NCBI RefSeq assembly: GCF_020055635.1
Contig: NZ_JAIPUT010000010.1
Location: 1-64,000 of the forward strand
DNA length: 64,000 bases
Reading direction: 5' to 3'
Origin: Marivita sp.
GTDB lineage: Bacteria; Pseudomonadota; Alphaproteobacteria; Rhodobacterales; Rhodobacteraceae
A program made the translations under genes and the position numbers. Numbering within the stretch: the first letter of the stretch is position 1; the number at the start of each line of letters is the position of its first letter. This document shows positions 38,353-47,272 of this stretch, in pieces. The notes under the pieces are model-generated. The model saw only the letters and a list, made by a program, of their open reading frames with translations. It was not told the DNA's origin and searched no databases.

Positions 38353-39294
38353 ATGCAAACAAACGCCGTCGTGCTGAATGCGCCGAAAACCCTTGCTTTG
38401 CAGGATGTTCGTTTGGTTGACCCGGGTCCCGATGATCTGGTCGTCGACATCAGACATTCCGGAATTTCGACCGGAACCGAAAAGCTTTTCTGGACGGGTG
38501 ACATGCCTCCGTTCCCGGGAATGGGGTATCCCCTGATCCCCGGTTACGAGGCGTCCGGAGACGTTGTCGAGGCGGGTTCGAACACCGCATTCAAGCCGGG
38601 TGATCATGTCTTTGTTCCTGGCGCGAATTGCTATGACGGCGTGTTTGGCCTGTTCGGCGGCGCAACCCGTCGGCTGGTGACTGCGCAAGACCGCGTCACC
38701 CGCATAGATCGTGGCCTCGGAGCGCAGGGTGCATTGCTCGCCCTGGCGGCGACGGCCCGTCACGCAATGGCCGGACTGGACAAGGCGGTTCCCGATCTCA
38801 TCGTCGGACATGGCGTTCTGGGCCGCTTGTTGGCGCGCCTGACAATCGCTGCGGGTGCGCCTGCGCCGACGGTCTGGGAAATCGACCCGGACCGCGTGTC
38901 GGGTGCCGATGGCTATGACGTCATCCACCCGGATACGGACGACCGCCGGGACTACCGGTCGATCTACGATGCCAGCGGCAATGGCGGTCTTCTGAACGAC
39001 CTCGTGGGGCGTATCGCCAAAGGTGGCGAGATCGTTCTGGCGGGCTTCTATACCCAGCCGCTTCAGTTCTCCTTTCCCCCCGCCTTCATGAAAGAGGCGC
39101 GGTTCCGGGTGGCCGCTGAATGGGCGCGCGAAGACCTCGCGGCCACACGTACGCTGGTCGAAAACGGTGCTCTGAGCCTTGACGGTCTCATCACACATCA
39201 AGTGGCAGCACAGGATGCTCCGGACGCGTATCGCACCGCCTTCGAAGACCCGACCTGCCTGAAAATGATCCTCAACTGGGAGACGCCTTCGTGA
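38353..39294 (+). CDS. bchC: bacteriochlorophyllide dehydrogenase BchC
   Basis: The 313-residue medium-chain dehydrogenase-like enzyme oxidises the 3-hydroxyethyl group to the 3-acetyl group of bacteriochlorophyllide a. Family signs are the start [47 protein letters not shown] and the nucleotide-fold region [18 protein letters not shown] at 38353 follows GCAGGAGG. The stop overlaps the bchX GTG start. It begins the bchCXYZ-puf part of the superoperon, with its own PpsR-controlled promoter. Confidence 0.95.
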   Translation: MQTNAVVLNAPKTLALQDVRLVDPGPDDLVVDIRHSGISTGTEKLFWTGDMPPFPGMGYPLIPGYEASGDVVEAGSNTAFKPGDHVFVPGANCYDGVFGLFGGATRRLVTAQDRVTRIDRGLGAQGALLALAATARHAMAGLDKAVPDLIVGHGVLGRLLARLTIAAGAPAPTVWEIDPDRVSGADGYDVIHPDTDDRRDYRSIYDASGNGGLLNDLVGRIAKGGEIVLAGFYTQPLQFSFPPAFMKEARFRVAAEWAREDLAATRTLVENGALSLDGLITHQVAAQDAPDAYRTAFEDPTCLKMILNWETPS

Positions 39295-40292
39295 AAGACG
39301 ACGTTCCAAACCTCAAAGACTTCGATCAGCGCCTGCGGGACGAAGCCAATGAAGACCTGGCGGATGTGCTCCCGACAGAGGCGACGAAGAAAACCCAGAT
39401 AATCGCGATTTATGGCAAGGGCGGGATCGGCAAATCCTTCACGCTGGCCAATCTTAGCCACATGATGGCCGAGCAGGGCAAACGTGTTTTGCTGATCGGC
39501 TGCGACCCGAAATCCGACACCACAAGCCTTCTGTTCGGCGGCAAGGCCTGCCCGACGATCATCGAGACCTCGACCAAGAAGAAACTGGCCGGGGAAGAAG
39601 TAAAGATCGGTGATGTCTGCTTCAAGCGCGGCGGTGTCTTTGCGATGGAGCTGGGCGGACCCGAAGTGGGTCGCGGCTGCGGCGGACGTGGCATCATCCA
39701 CGGATTCGAGCTGCTGGAAAAGTTGGGCTTCCACGATTGGGATTTCGATTATGTCCTGCTCGATTTCCTGGGCGACGTGGTCTGTGGCGGCTTCGGCCTG
39801 CCGATTGCCCGCGACATGGCGCAGAAGGTGATCCTGGTCGCGTCGAACGATCTTCAGTCGCTGTATGTGGCGAATAACGTGTGTTCGGCGGTCGAATATT
39901 TCCGGCGTCTTGGCGGCAATGTCGGCGTTGCCGGTCTTGTCATCAACAAGGACGACGGATCGGGCGAGGCGCAGGCCTTTGCCGAAGCGGTCAAGATCCC
40001 CGTCTTGGCGTCGATCCCGCAGGACGACGATTTGCGCAAGAAATCCGCGAATTACCAGATCGTCGGCACGGACCAGTCCCAATGGGGCGCGTTGTTTGCC
40101 GAACTGGGTCTGAATGTTGGCGAAGCGCCGCCCGTTCGCCCTGCACCGCTCAGCCAGGATGAACTGCTCGAGCTGTTCGACGGGTCCGAGACCGGTGCGG
40201 GTTACACGCTGGTGCCTGCAACGGACATGGACATGCGCGGCAAGAACGCCGCCCCGCAAGAGTCTCTGGAAGTGATTTACGACGAAGCGTGA
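39291..40292 (+). CDS. bchX: chlorophyllide a reductase iron protein BchX
   Basis: The 333-residue NifH-like ATPase passes electrons to BchYZ for reduction of the C7-C8 bond of chlorophyllide a. The P-loop is [10 protein letters not shown]. Two cysteines expected to hold the shared 4Fe-4S cluster are in GRGCGGRG and [10 protein letters not shown]. The GTG start overlaps the bchC stop. As usual for BchX, the N-terminus is about 35 residues longer than NifH. Confidence 0.96.
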   Translation: MKDDVPNLKDFDQRLRDEANEDLADVLPTEATKKTQIIAIYGKGGIGKSFTLANLSHMMAEQGKRVLLIGCDPKSDTTSLLFGGKACPTIIETSTKKKLAGEEVKIGDVCFKRGGVFAMELGGPEVGRGCGGRGIIHGFELLEKLGFHDWDFDYVLLDFLGDVVCGGFGLPIARDMAQKVILVASNDLQSLYVANNVCSAVEYFRRLGGNVGVAGLVINKDDGSGEAQAFAEAVKIPVLASIPQDDDLRKKSANYQIVGTDQSQWGALFAELGLNVGEAPPVRPAPLSQDELLELFDGSETGAGYTLVPATDMDMRGKNAAPQESLEVIYDEA

Positions 40293-40337
40293 CGGCCAGC
40301 CACCGGAACGCCCCTGGGAACGAAAGAAGAAGAACAC

Positions 40338-41903
40338 GTGACGAACGAAGCAACATACGACGAGACGGCAGAGGTAGAGGTCATCCGTGGGGAACCACGG
40401 GTCGACGCCCCCGATACGCCAGTGCTGGCGGATGGGCTTGGGTGTCACTCTGGGTCCGAGATGGAAAAGGCCGCGCGTCTTGCGGGCAATTCCGAAATGC
40501 TGGATCAATTCGCCAAGGACTATCCGAAAGGTCCGCATGATCAGCCGCAAAGCATGTGTCCCGCCTTCGGGTCGCTGCGCGTCGGTCTTCGGATGAAACG
40601 GGTCGCAACGATCCTGTCCGGGTCGGCCTGCTGTGTCTATGGCCTGACCTTCGTGTCGCATTTCTACGGTGCGCGCCGGTCGGTCGGCTATGTGCCGTTC
40701 AATTCCGAAACGTTGGTTACCGGCAAACTTTACGAAGACATCCGCGACAGCGTGCACGAAATGGCCGATCCTGATCGTTTCGACGCGATCGTGGTGACGA
40801 ACCTTTGTGTGCCGACGGCCTCCGGTGTTCCGCTGCGGCTGCTTCCGAAAGAGATCAACGGCGTTCGCATCGTCGGCATCGACGTGCCGGGGTTTGGTAT
40901 TCCGACCCATGCCGAGGCCAAAGACGTGCTTGCCGGTGCGATGCTCAATTACGCCCGCGAAGAGGTCAAGGCCGGTCCGGTTCAGGCCCCCGACGGTGGC
41001 AAGGCGGATCGTCCGACAGTCGCGCTCCTGGGTGAGATGTTTCCGGCGGACCCGATGATGATCGGCGCGATGCTGGCTCCGATGGGCCTTGCTGCCGGGC
41101 CGGTGGTTCCGTGCCGCGAATGGCGCGAGCTTTATGCGGCGCTGGATTGCGGTGTCGTGGCGGCGATCCATCCCTTCTACACGGCCGCGATCCGCGAATT
41201 CGAAGCGGCGGGCCGTCCGATTGTCGGCTCTGCGCCGGTTGGCCACGATGGCACGGCGGCCTGGCTGGCGGGCATTGGCGATGCATTCAACATCCCGGCC
41301 GAGCAGATCGCAGCAGCGCAAAACGCCTTCCTTCCCGCGATCAAAGCGGCACTCGCTGCGACACCGATCAAGGGCACCATCACTCTGTCCGGCTATGAAG
41401 GCTCTGAACTGCTGGTTGCCCGCCTGCTGGTCGAAAGTGGCGCTGACCTGCGCTATGTCGGCACGGCCTGCCCGCGCACCAAGTGGTCCGAGCCGGATCG
41501 CGAATGGCTGGAAAGCAAGGGCATCAAGGTCACCTATCGCGCGTCACTGGAAGACGATTGCGCCGCGATGGAAGCGGTGAAGCCCGACCTTGCCATCGGT
41601 ACGACTCCGGTTGTGCAGAAGGCCAAGGAAATGGGCATTCCGGGACTTTACTACACCAACCTGATTTCCGCGCGCCCCCTGATGGGTCCGGCAGGCGCCG
41701 GGTCGCTGGCCGAAGTGATTAATGCCGCCATCGCCGGCAAGGCGCGCATGGACGACATGAAGGCCTTTTTCGACGGTGTCGGCACGGGTGACACCGCTGG
41801 CGTCTGGGAAAAATCTCCGAACCTGCGCCCCGACTTCCGCGCCCAGCACCAGAAGAAGATCGACAAGCAGGCGCGGGCCGCCAAAGCGCAGGAGATGATC
41901 TGA
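40338..41903 (+). CDS. bchY: chlorophyllide a reductase subunit BchY
   Basis: The 521-residue NifD-like catalytic subunit forms the BchYZ heterotetramer. Cysteines likely to ligate the interface 4Fe-4S cluster are in QSMCPAFGS and SACCVYGL, with another in [14 protein letters not shown] at 40338 follows a purine-rich stretch; the acidic first 30 residues are typical. The stop overlaps the bchZ ATG (TGATG). Confidence 0.95.
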   Translation: MTNEATYDETAEVEVIRGEPRVDAPDTPVLADGLGCHSGSEMEKAARLAGNSEMLDQFAKDYPKGPHDQPQSMCPAFGSLRVGLRMKRVATILSGSACCVYGLTFVSHFYGARRSVGYVPFNSETLVTGKLYEDIRDSVHEMADPDRFDAIVVTNLCVPTASGVPLRLLPKEINGVRIVGIDVPGFGIPTHAEAKDVLAGAMLNYAREEVKAGPVQAPDGGKADRPTVALLGEMFPADPMMIGAMLAPMGLAAGPVVPCREWRELYAALDCGVVAAIHPFYTAAIREFEAAGRPIVGSAPVGHDGTAAWLAGIGDAFNIPAEQIAAAQNAFLPAIKAALAATPIKGTITLSGYEGSELLVARLLVESGADLRYVGTACPRTKWSEPDREWLESKGIKVTYRASLEDDCAAMEAVKPDLAIGTTPVVQKAKEMGIPGLYYTNLISARPLMGPAGAGSLAEVINAAIAGKARMDDMKAFFDGVGTGDTAGVWEKSPNLRPDFRAQHQKKIDKQARAAKAQEMI

Positions 41904-43369
41904 TGCTGATTCAGGATCACGACCGCGCGGGGGGCTACTGGGGCGCTGTCTATGCCTTTACCGCCGTCAAGGGATTGCAGGTGGTCATCGACGGCCCGGT
42001 CGGCTGCGAAAACCTGCCTGTCACATCCGTTCTTCATTACACGGACGCGCTGCCGCCACATGAGCTCCCTATCGTGGTAACTGGCCTCGGTGAGGAGGAG
42101 CTGGGTCGAGAGGGAACCGAAGGGGCGATGAAACGCGCCTGGGGTGTGCTCGACCCGGCTTTGCCGGCCGTGGTGGTCACCGGGTCGATTGCCGAGATGA
42201 TCGGCGGCGGCGTCACTCCGATGGGCACCAATCTTCAGCGTTTCCTGCCGCGCACGATCGACGAGGATCAGTGGGAAAGCGCGGACCGCGCGATGACCTG
42301 GATCTTCACGGAATTCGGCATGACCAAGGGTCGTATGCCGCCCGAGAAAAAGCGCGAAGAGGGCGCCAGGCCGCGCGTGAACATTCTTGGTCCGATGTAC
42401 GGCACGTTCAACATGCCGTCCGACCTGGCCGAAATCCGGCGTCTTGTCGAAGGCATGGGCGCCGAGGTCAACATGGTGATGCCGCTTGGCGCACACTTGG
42501 CCGAGATGCGCAACCTTGTGAATGCTGACGTGAATATCTGCATGTATCGCGAATTCGGCCGCGGCCTGTGCGAGGTGCTGGGCAAGCCCTATCTGCAAGC
42601 GCCAATCGGCATGGACAGCACTACAAAGTTCCTGCGCAAGCTGGGCGACATGCTGGGCCTCGACCCGGAACCGTTCATCGAACAGGAAAAGCATTCGACG
42701 CTAAAGCCGATCTGGGATCTGTGGCGCTCGGTCACGCAGGATTTCTTTGCAACGGCTCAATTCGGGATCGTCGCGAACGAAACCTATGCCCGTGGTATCC
42801 GCAAGTACCTCGAAGGCGATCTGGGCCTGCCCTGCGCCTTTGCGGTTGCGCGGATTGCCGGTGCAAAGACCAACAACGAAGAAGTCCGGTCGATGATCCA
42901 CACCAAGCGACCACTGGTTGTCATGGGGTCGATCAACGAAAAGATGTACCTTGCTGAAATGCAGGCGGGGCATGGCCCGCAGCCGACATTCATTCCGGCT
43001 TCGTTTCCCGGCGCTGCCATACGGCGTCACACCGGTACGCCGATGATGGGCTACGCCGGCGCGACCTATCTGTTGCAGGAAGTGTGCAACGGGCTGTTCG
43101 ATGCGTTGTTCCATATCCTGCCGCTGGGCACCGAGATGGACAAGGCGGAGTCGACCCTGACACCGCTGCGCCGCGACTTTCCATGGGATGCCGATGCCCA
43201 GTCCGAACTTGACCGGATCGTGTCGCAACACCCCGTACTCACCCGAATTTCTGCTGCCAAGAACCTGCGCGACGCCGCAGAGGCAGCAGCCCTGAAACAA
43301 GGCGCTGAACGTGTTGTCTTCGAGACTGTTCAGGCCCTGGCCCATACCCAAGGAGGACCGACCAAATGA
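41903..43369 (+). CDS. bchZ: chlorophyllide a reductase subunit BchZ
   Basis: The 488-residue NifK-like partner of BchY has an N-terminal [26 protein letters not shown] block with a cluster-binding Cys. Conserved [11 protein letters not shown] and [23 protein letters not shown] regions follow. The stop overlaps pufQ by 4 bp, so pigment and reaction-centre genes are translationally linked. Any puf-specific promoter would have to lie inside this gene. Confidence 0.96.
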   Translation: MLIQDHDRAGGYWGAVYAFTAVKGLQVVIDGPVGCENLPVTSVLHYTDALPPHELPIVVTGLGEEELGREGTEGAMKRAWGVLDPALPAVVVTGSIAEMIGGGVTPMGTNLQRFLPRTIDEDQWESADRAMTWIFTEFGMTKGRMPPEKKREEGARPRVNILGPMYGTFNMPSDLAEIRRLVEGMGAEVNMVMPLGAHLAEMRNLVNADVNICMYREFGRGLCEVLGKPYLQAPIGMDSTTKFLRKLGDMLGLDPEPFIEQEKHSTLKPIWDLWRSVTQDFFATAQFGIVANETYARGIRKYLEGDLGLPCAFAVARIAGAKTNNEEVRSMIHTKRPLVVMGSINEKMYLAEMQAGHGPQPTFIPASFPGAAIRRHTGTPMMGYAGATYLLQEVCNGLFDALFHILPLGTEMDKAESTLTPLRRDFPWDADAQSELDRIVSQHPVLTRISAAKNLRDAAEAAALKQGAERVVFETVQALAHTQGGPTK

Positions 43370-43593
43370 CGGATTTCACCTCTTCTGACACGCGCACTCA
43401 CAGGCACGGTCACACAAAACGCGGGACCGAGTTCCTGGTGTATTTCAGCATCATCTTCATCGTCGCGATTCCCTTCGCGTTCGTGATCTGGATGCTCGAA
43501 GTGTTCCAGAAACAGACGCTCAACATGCGGGGCCCGCTGGCACGTGCATGGTGCGAAGCGGATCGGATCACGCCCCTGATTTTCTCGGCCTGA
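43366..43593 (+). CDS. pufQ: PufQ, bacteriochlorophyll-related membrane protein
   Basis: The 75-residue protein has one membrane helix ([21 protein letters not shown], residues about 24-44), a polar His/Thr-rich N-terminus and a short cytoplasmic or periplasmic tail. Place (between bchZ and pufB), size and topology match PufQ, which in Rhodobacter capsulatus supports bacteriochlorophyll supply and may carry porphyrin intermediates. ATG at 43366 overlaps the bchZ stop. The role here is by analogy. Confidence 0.9.
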   Translation: MTDFTSSDTRTHRHGHTKRGTEFLVYFSIIFIVAIPFAFVIWMLEVFQKQTLNMRGPLARAWCEADRITPLIFSA

Positions 43594-43614
43594 CGGCGGA
43601 GATCACGAGACTGG

Positions 43615-43682
43615 CCACCCGGCGGGGTGGACAGGACCTGACGGGCGCAAGCCCCGATGGACCCGGCCGCAGGGAGTGCGGC
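43615..43682 (+). ncRNA. structured leader of the pufBA message (three hairpins)
   Basis: Between pufQ and pufB lie three simple hairpins in a row: CCACCC/GGGTGG (43615-43630, 4-nt loop), GGGC-GCAA-GCCC with a GNRA-type tetraloop (43643-43654), and GCCGCA/TGCGGC (43666-43682, 5-nt loop). They would form the 5' end of a processed pufB transcript. Stabilising or processing function is inferred. Confidence 0.5.
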
Positions 43683-43710
43683 GTCAGCATAACATTCCGG
43701 AGGAAAGTTC

Positions 43711-43860
43711 ATGGCTGATAATACCGACCTGTCATTCACAGGTCTTACTGACGAGCAGGCCCAGGAGCTGCATTCCGTCTACATGAGCGGCCTTTGGCTG
43801 TTCTCGGCGGTTGCAGTGGTTGCACACCTGGCAACCTTCATCTGGCGCCCCTGGTTCTAA
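43711..43860 (+). CDS. pufB: light-harvesting 1 beta polypeptide PufB
   Basis: The 49-residue single-helix antenna protein binds bacteriochlorophyll a in the LH1 ring. It has the beta-chain hallmarks: an acidic N-terminus, a His at 21, the magnesium-ligand His at 39 in VVAHLATF, and the WRPWF end. A strong CCGGAGGAAAG ribosome binding site stands 6 nt before ATG, as expected for a very abundant protein. pufA follows 15 bp later. Confidence 0.96.
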   Translation: MADNTDLSFTGLTDEQAQELHSVYMSGLWLFSAVAVVAHLATFIWRPWF

Positions 43861-43875
43861 GGAAGGATCAATACA

Positions 43876-44034
43876 ATGGCAAAGTTCTACAAGATCTGGC
43901 TCATCTTTGATCCCCGTCGCGTGTTTGTCGCGCAGGGTGTCTTCCTCTTCCTGCTGGCTGCAATGATTCACCTGGTGGTGCTGTCCAACGGCATCAACTG
44001 GTTCGAAACCGCAGCAGCCGCTGGCAACATGTAA
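43876..44034 (+). CDS. pufA: light-harvesting 1 alpha polypeptide PufA
   Basis: The 52-residue LH1 alpha chain begins [17 protein letters not shown], a standard alpha N-terminus, and has the bacteriochlorophyll-ligand His at 32 in [10 protein letters not shown], followed by NWFE. GGAAGGA precedes ATG. A long hairpin after the stop separates pufBA from pufLM. Confidence 0.96.
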   Translation: MAKFYKIWLIFDPRRVFVAQGVFLFLLAAMIHLVVLSNGINWFETAAAAGNM

Positions 44035-44064
44035 GCCAGTCAGCTCGGAAGGGCTAACAAGATC

Positions 44065-44098
44065 GCTGCGGGCGGCAGACCATCGCCCCGCCCGCAGC
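44065..44098 (+). promoter_or_regulatory. puf intercistronic mRNA-stabilising hairpin
   Basis: GCTGCGGGCGG (44065-44075) pairs perfectly with CCGCCCGCAGC (44088-44098), an 11-bp stem with a 12-nt loop and no following U-run. In Rhodobacter capsulatus a hairpin at the same place protects the 3' end of pufBA mRNA and so raises LH1 over reaction-centre output. A like role is inferred. Confidence 0.82.
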
Positions 44099-44166
44099 AA
44101 AACCAAATTCAACACGACGGCGGAGTCCCTTCCGTGGACTTGCCGGCAAACGCGGAGATAAAGAAG

Positions 44167-45006
44167 ATGGCGCTGCTCAGCTTCGAAAAAAAGTACCGCG
44201 TCCGCGGAGGGACGCTGATCGGCGGCGATCTGTTCGACTTCTGGGTTGGGCCGTTTTACGTAGGCTTCTTCGGAGTCACGACCGCCTTTTTCGCTCTGCT
44301 CGGCACGATCCTCATTTTGTGGGGCGCGGCCGATCAAGGCACATTCAATCCATGGCTTATCAACATCGCGCCGCCTGACCTGAGTGTCGGTCTGGGCATG
44401 GCACCGCTGATGGAAGGCGGCCTGTGGCAGATCATCACGATCTGCGCGACGGGCGCGTTCATCAGCTGGGCGCTGCGCGAAGTCGAGATCTGTCGCAAGC
44501 TGGGTATCGGGTATCACGTGCCCTTCGCCTTCGGCGTCGCGATTTTCGCCTACGTGACGCTCGTGATCTTCCGCCCGCTTCTGATGGGTGCGTGGGGACA
44601 CGGCTTTCCGTACGGTATCTTCAGCCACCTCGACTGGGTGTCGAACACCGGCTACGCCTACCTGCATTTCCACTACAACCCGGCCCACATGCTCGCGGTG
44701 ACGTTTTTCTTCACCACGACCCTGGCGCTCGCGTTGCACGGTGGCCTGATCCTGTCGGCGGCGAACCCCGAAAAGGGTGAAGAAGTGAAGACACCGGATC
44801 ACGAAGACACGTTCTTTCGTGATTTCATCGGCTACTCGGTCGGCACGCTCGGTATTCACCGGATCGGATTGCTGCTCGCTCTCAATGCCGGATTCTGGTC
44901 TGCCATCTGTATCATCATCTCTGGCCCCGTCTGGACGAAGGGCTGGCCCGAGTGGTGGAACTGGTGGCTCGATATGCCCATCTGGGGCGCCAATGTGGGG
45001 ATGTAA
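44167..45006 (+). CDS. pufL: photosynthetic reaction centre L subunit PufL
   Basis: The 279-residue L subunit has five transmembrane helices. It begins [26 protein letters not shown], the usual L start. The bacteriochlorophyll ligands are the histidines in [13 protein letters not shown], and the iron/quinone-site His lie in ALHGGL and the later IHRIG. ATG at 44167 follows GGAG; an upstream in-frame start at 44134 adds only intergenic sequence. It is 2 bp from pufM. With PufM it holds the special pair and quinones that perform charge separation. Confidence 0.97.
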   Translation: MALLSFEKKYRVRGGTLIGGDLFDFWVGPFYVGFFGVTTAFFALLGTILILWGAADQGTFNPWLINIAPPDLSVGLGMAPLMEGGLWQIITICATGAFISWALREVEICRKLGIGYHVPFAFGVAIFAYVTLVIFRPLLMGAWGHGFPYGIFSHLDWVSNTGYAYLHFHYNPAHMLAVTFFFTTTLALALHGGLILSAANPEKGEEVKTPDHEDTFFRDFIGYSVGTLGIHRIGLLLALNAGFWSAICIIISGPVWTKGWPEWWNWWLDMPIWGANVGM

Positions 45007-45008
45007 TC

Positions 45009-45992
45009 ATGGCTGAATATCAGAACATTTTCACGCAGGTCCAGGTTCAGGGCACACCTGAATGGGGTCTGGAGACCGAACAGTCCGGCCGCGAGCGGAT
45101 GGGCAAACCCGGTTTCTCGACGCTGGTCGGATGGATCGGCAACGCGCAGCTTGGCCCGATCTGGCTGGGTTGGACGGGGATGGTGTCGCTTGCGACGGGC
45201 ATCCTTGCGCTCAACATCATCGGGCTGAACATGCTGGCCCAGGTCGACTGGTCGATCCCGGAATTCATCCGCCAGCTGTTCTGGCTCGCGCTGGAGCCGC
45301 CAAGCCCGGAATACGGCTTGCGCTTCCCGCCGCTACAGGATGGCGGATGGTACATCATCGCCAGTTTCTTCCTGCTGGTGTCGGTGATGAGCTGGTGGGC
45401 GCGGAGTTATCTGCTCGCCATGGAACACAAGATGGGCAAACACGTCTTCTGGGCGTTCGGGTCCGCCATCTGGCTGTTCCTCGTGTTGGGCCTGTTCCGT
45501 CCGATCCTCATGGGGTCCTGGTCGGAAGGCGTCCCGTACGGGATCTTCCCGCACCTTGACTGGACCACCGCGTTCTCGATCCGGTACGGCAACCTTTACT
45601 ACAACCCGTTCCACTGTCTGAGCATCGTGTTCCTTTATGGCTCTGTCCTGCTGTTCGCGATGCACGGCGCGACCATTCTGGCGGTGACCCGTTACGGCGG
45701 CGACCGCGAACTGGAGCAGATCGTCGACCGTGGTACGGCCGTCGAACGGGCTGCCCTGTTCTGGCGCTGGACCATGGGCTTCAACGCCACGATGGAAGGC
45801 ATTCACCGCTGGGCATGGTGGTTCGCGGTCCTGACCCCGATCACTGGTGGTATCGGCATCCTTCTGACCGGCACCGTCGTGGACAACTGGTTCATCTGGG
45901 CCCAGGAGCATCACTTCGCTCCGATGTATGACGGCTCTTATGGCTACGAAGCTTACGGCTCCTATGAAGCCTTTATTGGACAGGAGAACTGA
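45009..45992 (+). CDS. pufM: photosynthetic reaction centre M subunit PufM
   Basis: The 327-residue M subunit begins [15 protein letters not shown]. Special-pair and accessory pigment ligands are in [13 protein letters not shown] [12 protein letters not shown], and the iron ligands in AMHGATIL and GIHRWAWW. The C-terminal tail ends [11 protein letters not shown], a form common where a cytochrome subunit docks. ATG at 45009 follows the pufL stop by 2 bp. The next gene is pufC, not pufX. Confidence 0.97.
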   Translation: MAEYQNIFTQVQVQGTPEWGLETEQSGRERMGKPGFSTLVGWIGNAQLGPIWLGWTGMVSLATGILALNIIGLNMLAQVDWSIPEFIRQLFWLALEPPSPEYGLRFPPLQDGGWYIIASFFLLVSVMSWWARSYLLAMEHKMGKHVFWAFGSAIWLFLVLGLFRPILMGSWSEGVPYGIFPHLDWTTAFSIRYGNLYYNPFHCLSIVFLYGSVLLFAMHGATILAVTRYGGDRELEQIVDRGTAVERAALFWRWTMGFNATMEGIHRWAWWFAVLTPITGGIGILLTGTVVDNWFIWAQEHHFAPMYDGSYGYEAYGSYEAFIGQEN

Positions 45993-45994
45993 TC

Positions 45995-47074
45995 ATGCTT
46001 CCGATGTGGTTCAATAAGTGGAACCGGGAGAACCCGACCAACATCTATGGTCCGGCCATCCTGGTAGGAGCGGCGGGGGTGGCCGTCACGGTTGCCGCGT
46101 TCATCGTGGTGGTTGGCCAGCCCTTCAAGACCGAAAGCCTTCAGACAGGCCCGCGCGGAACCGGGATGTCCAGGCCGGAATTCGTCAATCAGATCCGCGA
46201 CGCGGATCCGACAATTGCGGCGTATCTCGGTCGTGACCAGATCACCGAAGAGGATATCGCGGGGGTCAGTGACGCGGCTCTGGCGAACCTGCCACCCAAT
46301 CTGCCCGATATCTCCGACGAGAGATATGCAGAGCTGATCGTGGCGATGCGGGCCTGGACCGGTATTCCCGATCTGATGGAAGACCCGGACAGCTATCAGA
46401 CGCAGGTTGCCTACACGATGATCGGCATGACGCAGAGCATCAACGAAAACTGGATCGGACACGTTCAATCCAACGCCGAAGTGGGTGTCAGTTGCTATTC
46501 CTGTCACCGTGGACAGCCTGTTCCGTCCGAGATCTGGTTTCGCATGGGTCCGGTCAACGAAGCGACCGAAGGGTGGGCGGCAGTTCAGAACCGTGTGACG
46601 GTTCAAAGCCAGTATACATCGCTGCCTTCTGACGCCCTCGAGACCTATCTTCTGGATTACGGTCGCATCGGTGTGCATGACCTCGAAGCGCATGTCGCCG
46701 CCTATCCGTCGGAAGAGGGGTATCCGACCTGGCAGGACACGGAACGGACGTTCAGCCTGATGAACTACGTTTCCAACTCCCTGGGTGTGAACTGTGTCTT
46801 CTGCCACAACTCGCGTGCCTTCTATGACGTCGAGCAGGTGACACCACAATGGTCGACGGAAATGCTCGGCATCTCGATGGTGCAGGAGATCAACAACGAA
46901 TGGCTTGTGCCTCTCGAAGGGCTCTATCCGCCCGAGCGGCTTGGTCCTGTCTTTGCGGATGCGCCCAAAGCGGCCTGCAAGACATGCCACAAGGGCTACC
47001 AGCGGCCATTGCAGGGTCTGAACGTCATCGGTGCCTGGCCGGAACTGGCCAATATCGACCCGGTGCTTGACTGA
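45995..47074 (+). CDS. pufC: reaction-centre cytochrome c subunit PufC, three-haem form
   Basis: The 359-residue periplasmic cytochrome re-reduces the special pair. An N-terminal membrane segment (residues about 19-40) anchors it; there is no lipobox Cys. Only three CxxCH motifs exist: CYSCH 167-171, CVFCH 267-271 and CKTCH 328-332. Four are usual. The region where the first should be (about residues 118-135, WTGIPDLMEDPD) has no cysteine. The met-bearing helix AYTMIGMTQSINENW next to it is kept. A three-haem PufC is known from Rhodovulum sulfidophilum. The frame is intact, so this is not simple decay. Confidence 0.94.
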   Translation: MLPMWFNKWNRENPTNIYGPAILVGAAGVAVTVAAFIVVVGQPFKTESLQTGPRGTGMSRPEFVNQIRDADPTIAAYLGRDQITEEDIAGVSDAALANLPPNLPDISDERYAELIVAMRAWTGIPDLMEDPDSYQTQVAYTMIGMTQSINENWIGHVQSNAEVGVSCYSCHRGQPVPSEIWFRMGPVNEATEGWAAVQNRVTVQSQYTSLPSDALETYLLDYGRIGVHDLEAHVAAYPSEEGYPTWQDTERTFSLMNYVSNSLGVNCVFCHNSRAFYDVEQVTPQWSTEMLGISMVQEINNEWLVPLEGLYPPERLGPVFADAPKAACKTCHKGYQRPLQGLNVIGAWPELANIDPVLD

Positions 47075-47201
47075 ACATTTCCGGGGTTGCGTCGATTGAC
47101 GCTGCCCCGGAACGCCAGATCCGGCTTTGACAGGTTCCCAAAACGCAAAGTCGGGTACGGGGCTCAACACCCCGGTTCCCTTCCTGTTGGCTACAGGAAC
47201 T

Positions 47202-47250
47202 GGCGTCACGTTTCTGGCTAACCCTGGCAAACGTGACGCCTAACTTCTCT
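47202..47250 (+). terminator. terminator-like hairpin after pufC
   Basis: A perfect 12-bp inverted repeat, GGCGTCACGTTT (47202-47213) and AAACGTGACGCC (47229-47240), with a 15-nt loop. It is followed by a T/C-rich tract (TAACTTCTCTC). It lies in the 198-bp pufC-dxs gap and probably ends most puf transcripts or protects their 3' end. Confidence 0.75.
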
Positions 47251-47272
47251 CTTTCCCCGAGGAGACTGACAG

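Noticed and set aside
39198..41321. 707-codon open frame opposite bchX and bchY
   Set aside because: It is antisense to two well-conserved genes; the composition is that of a shadow frame and there is no ribosome binding site.
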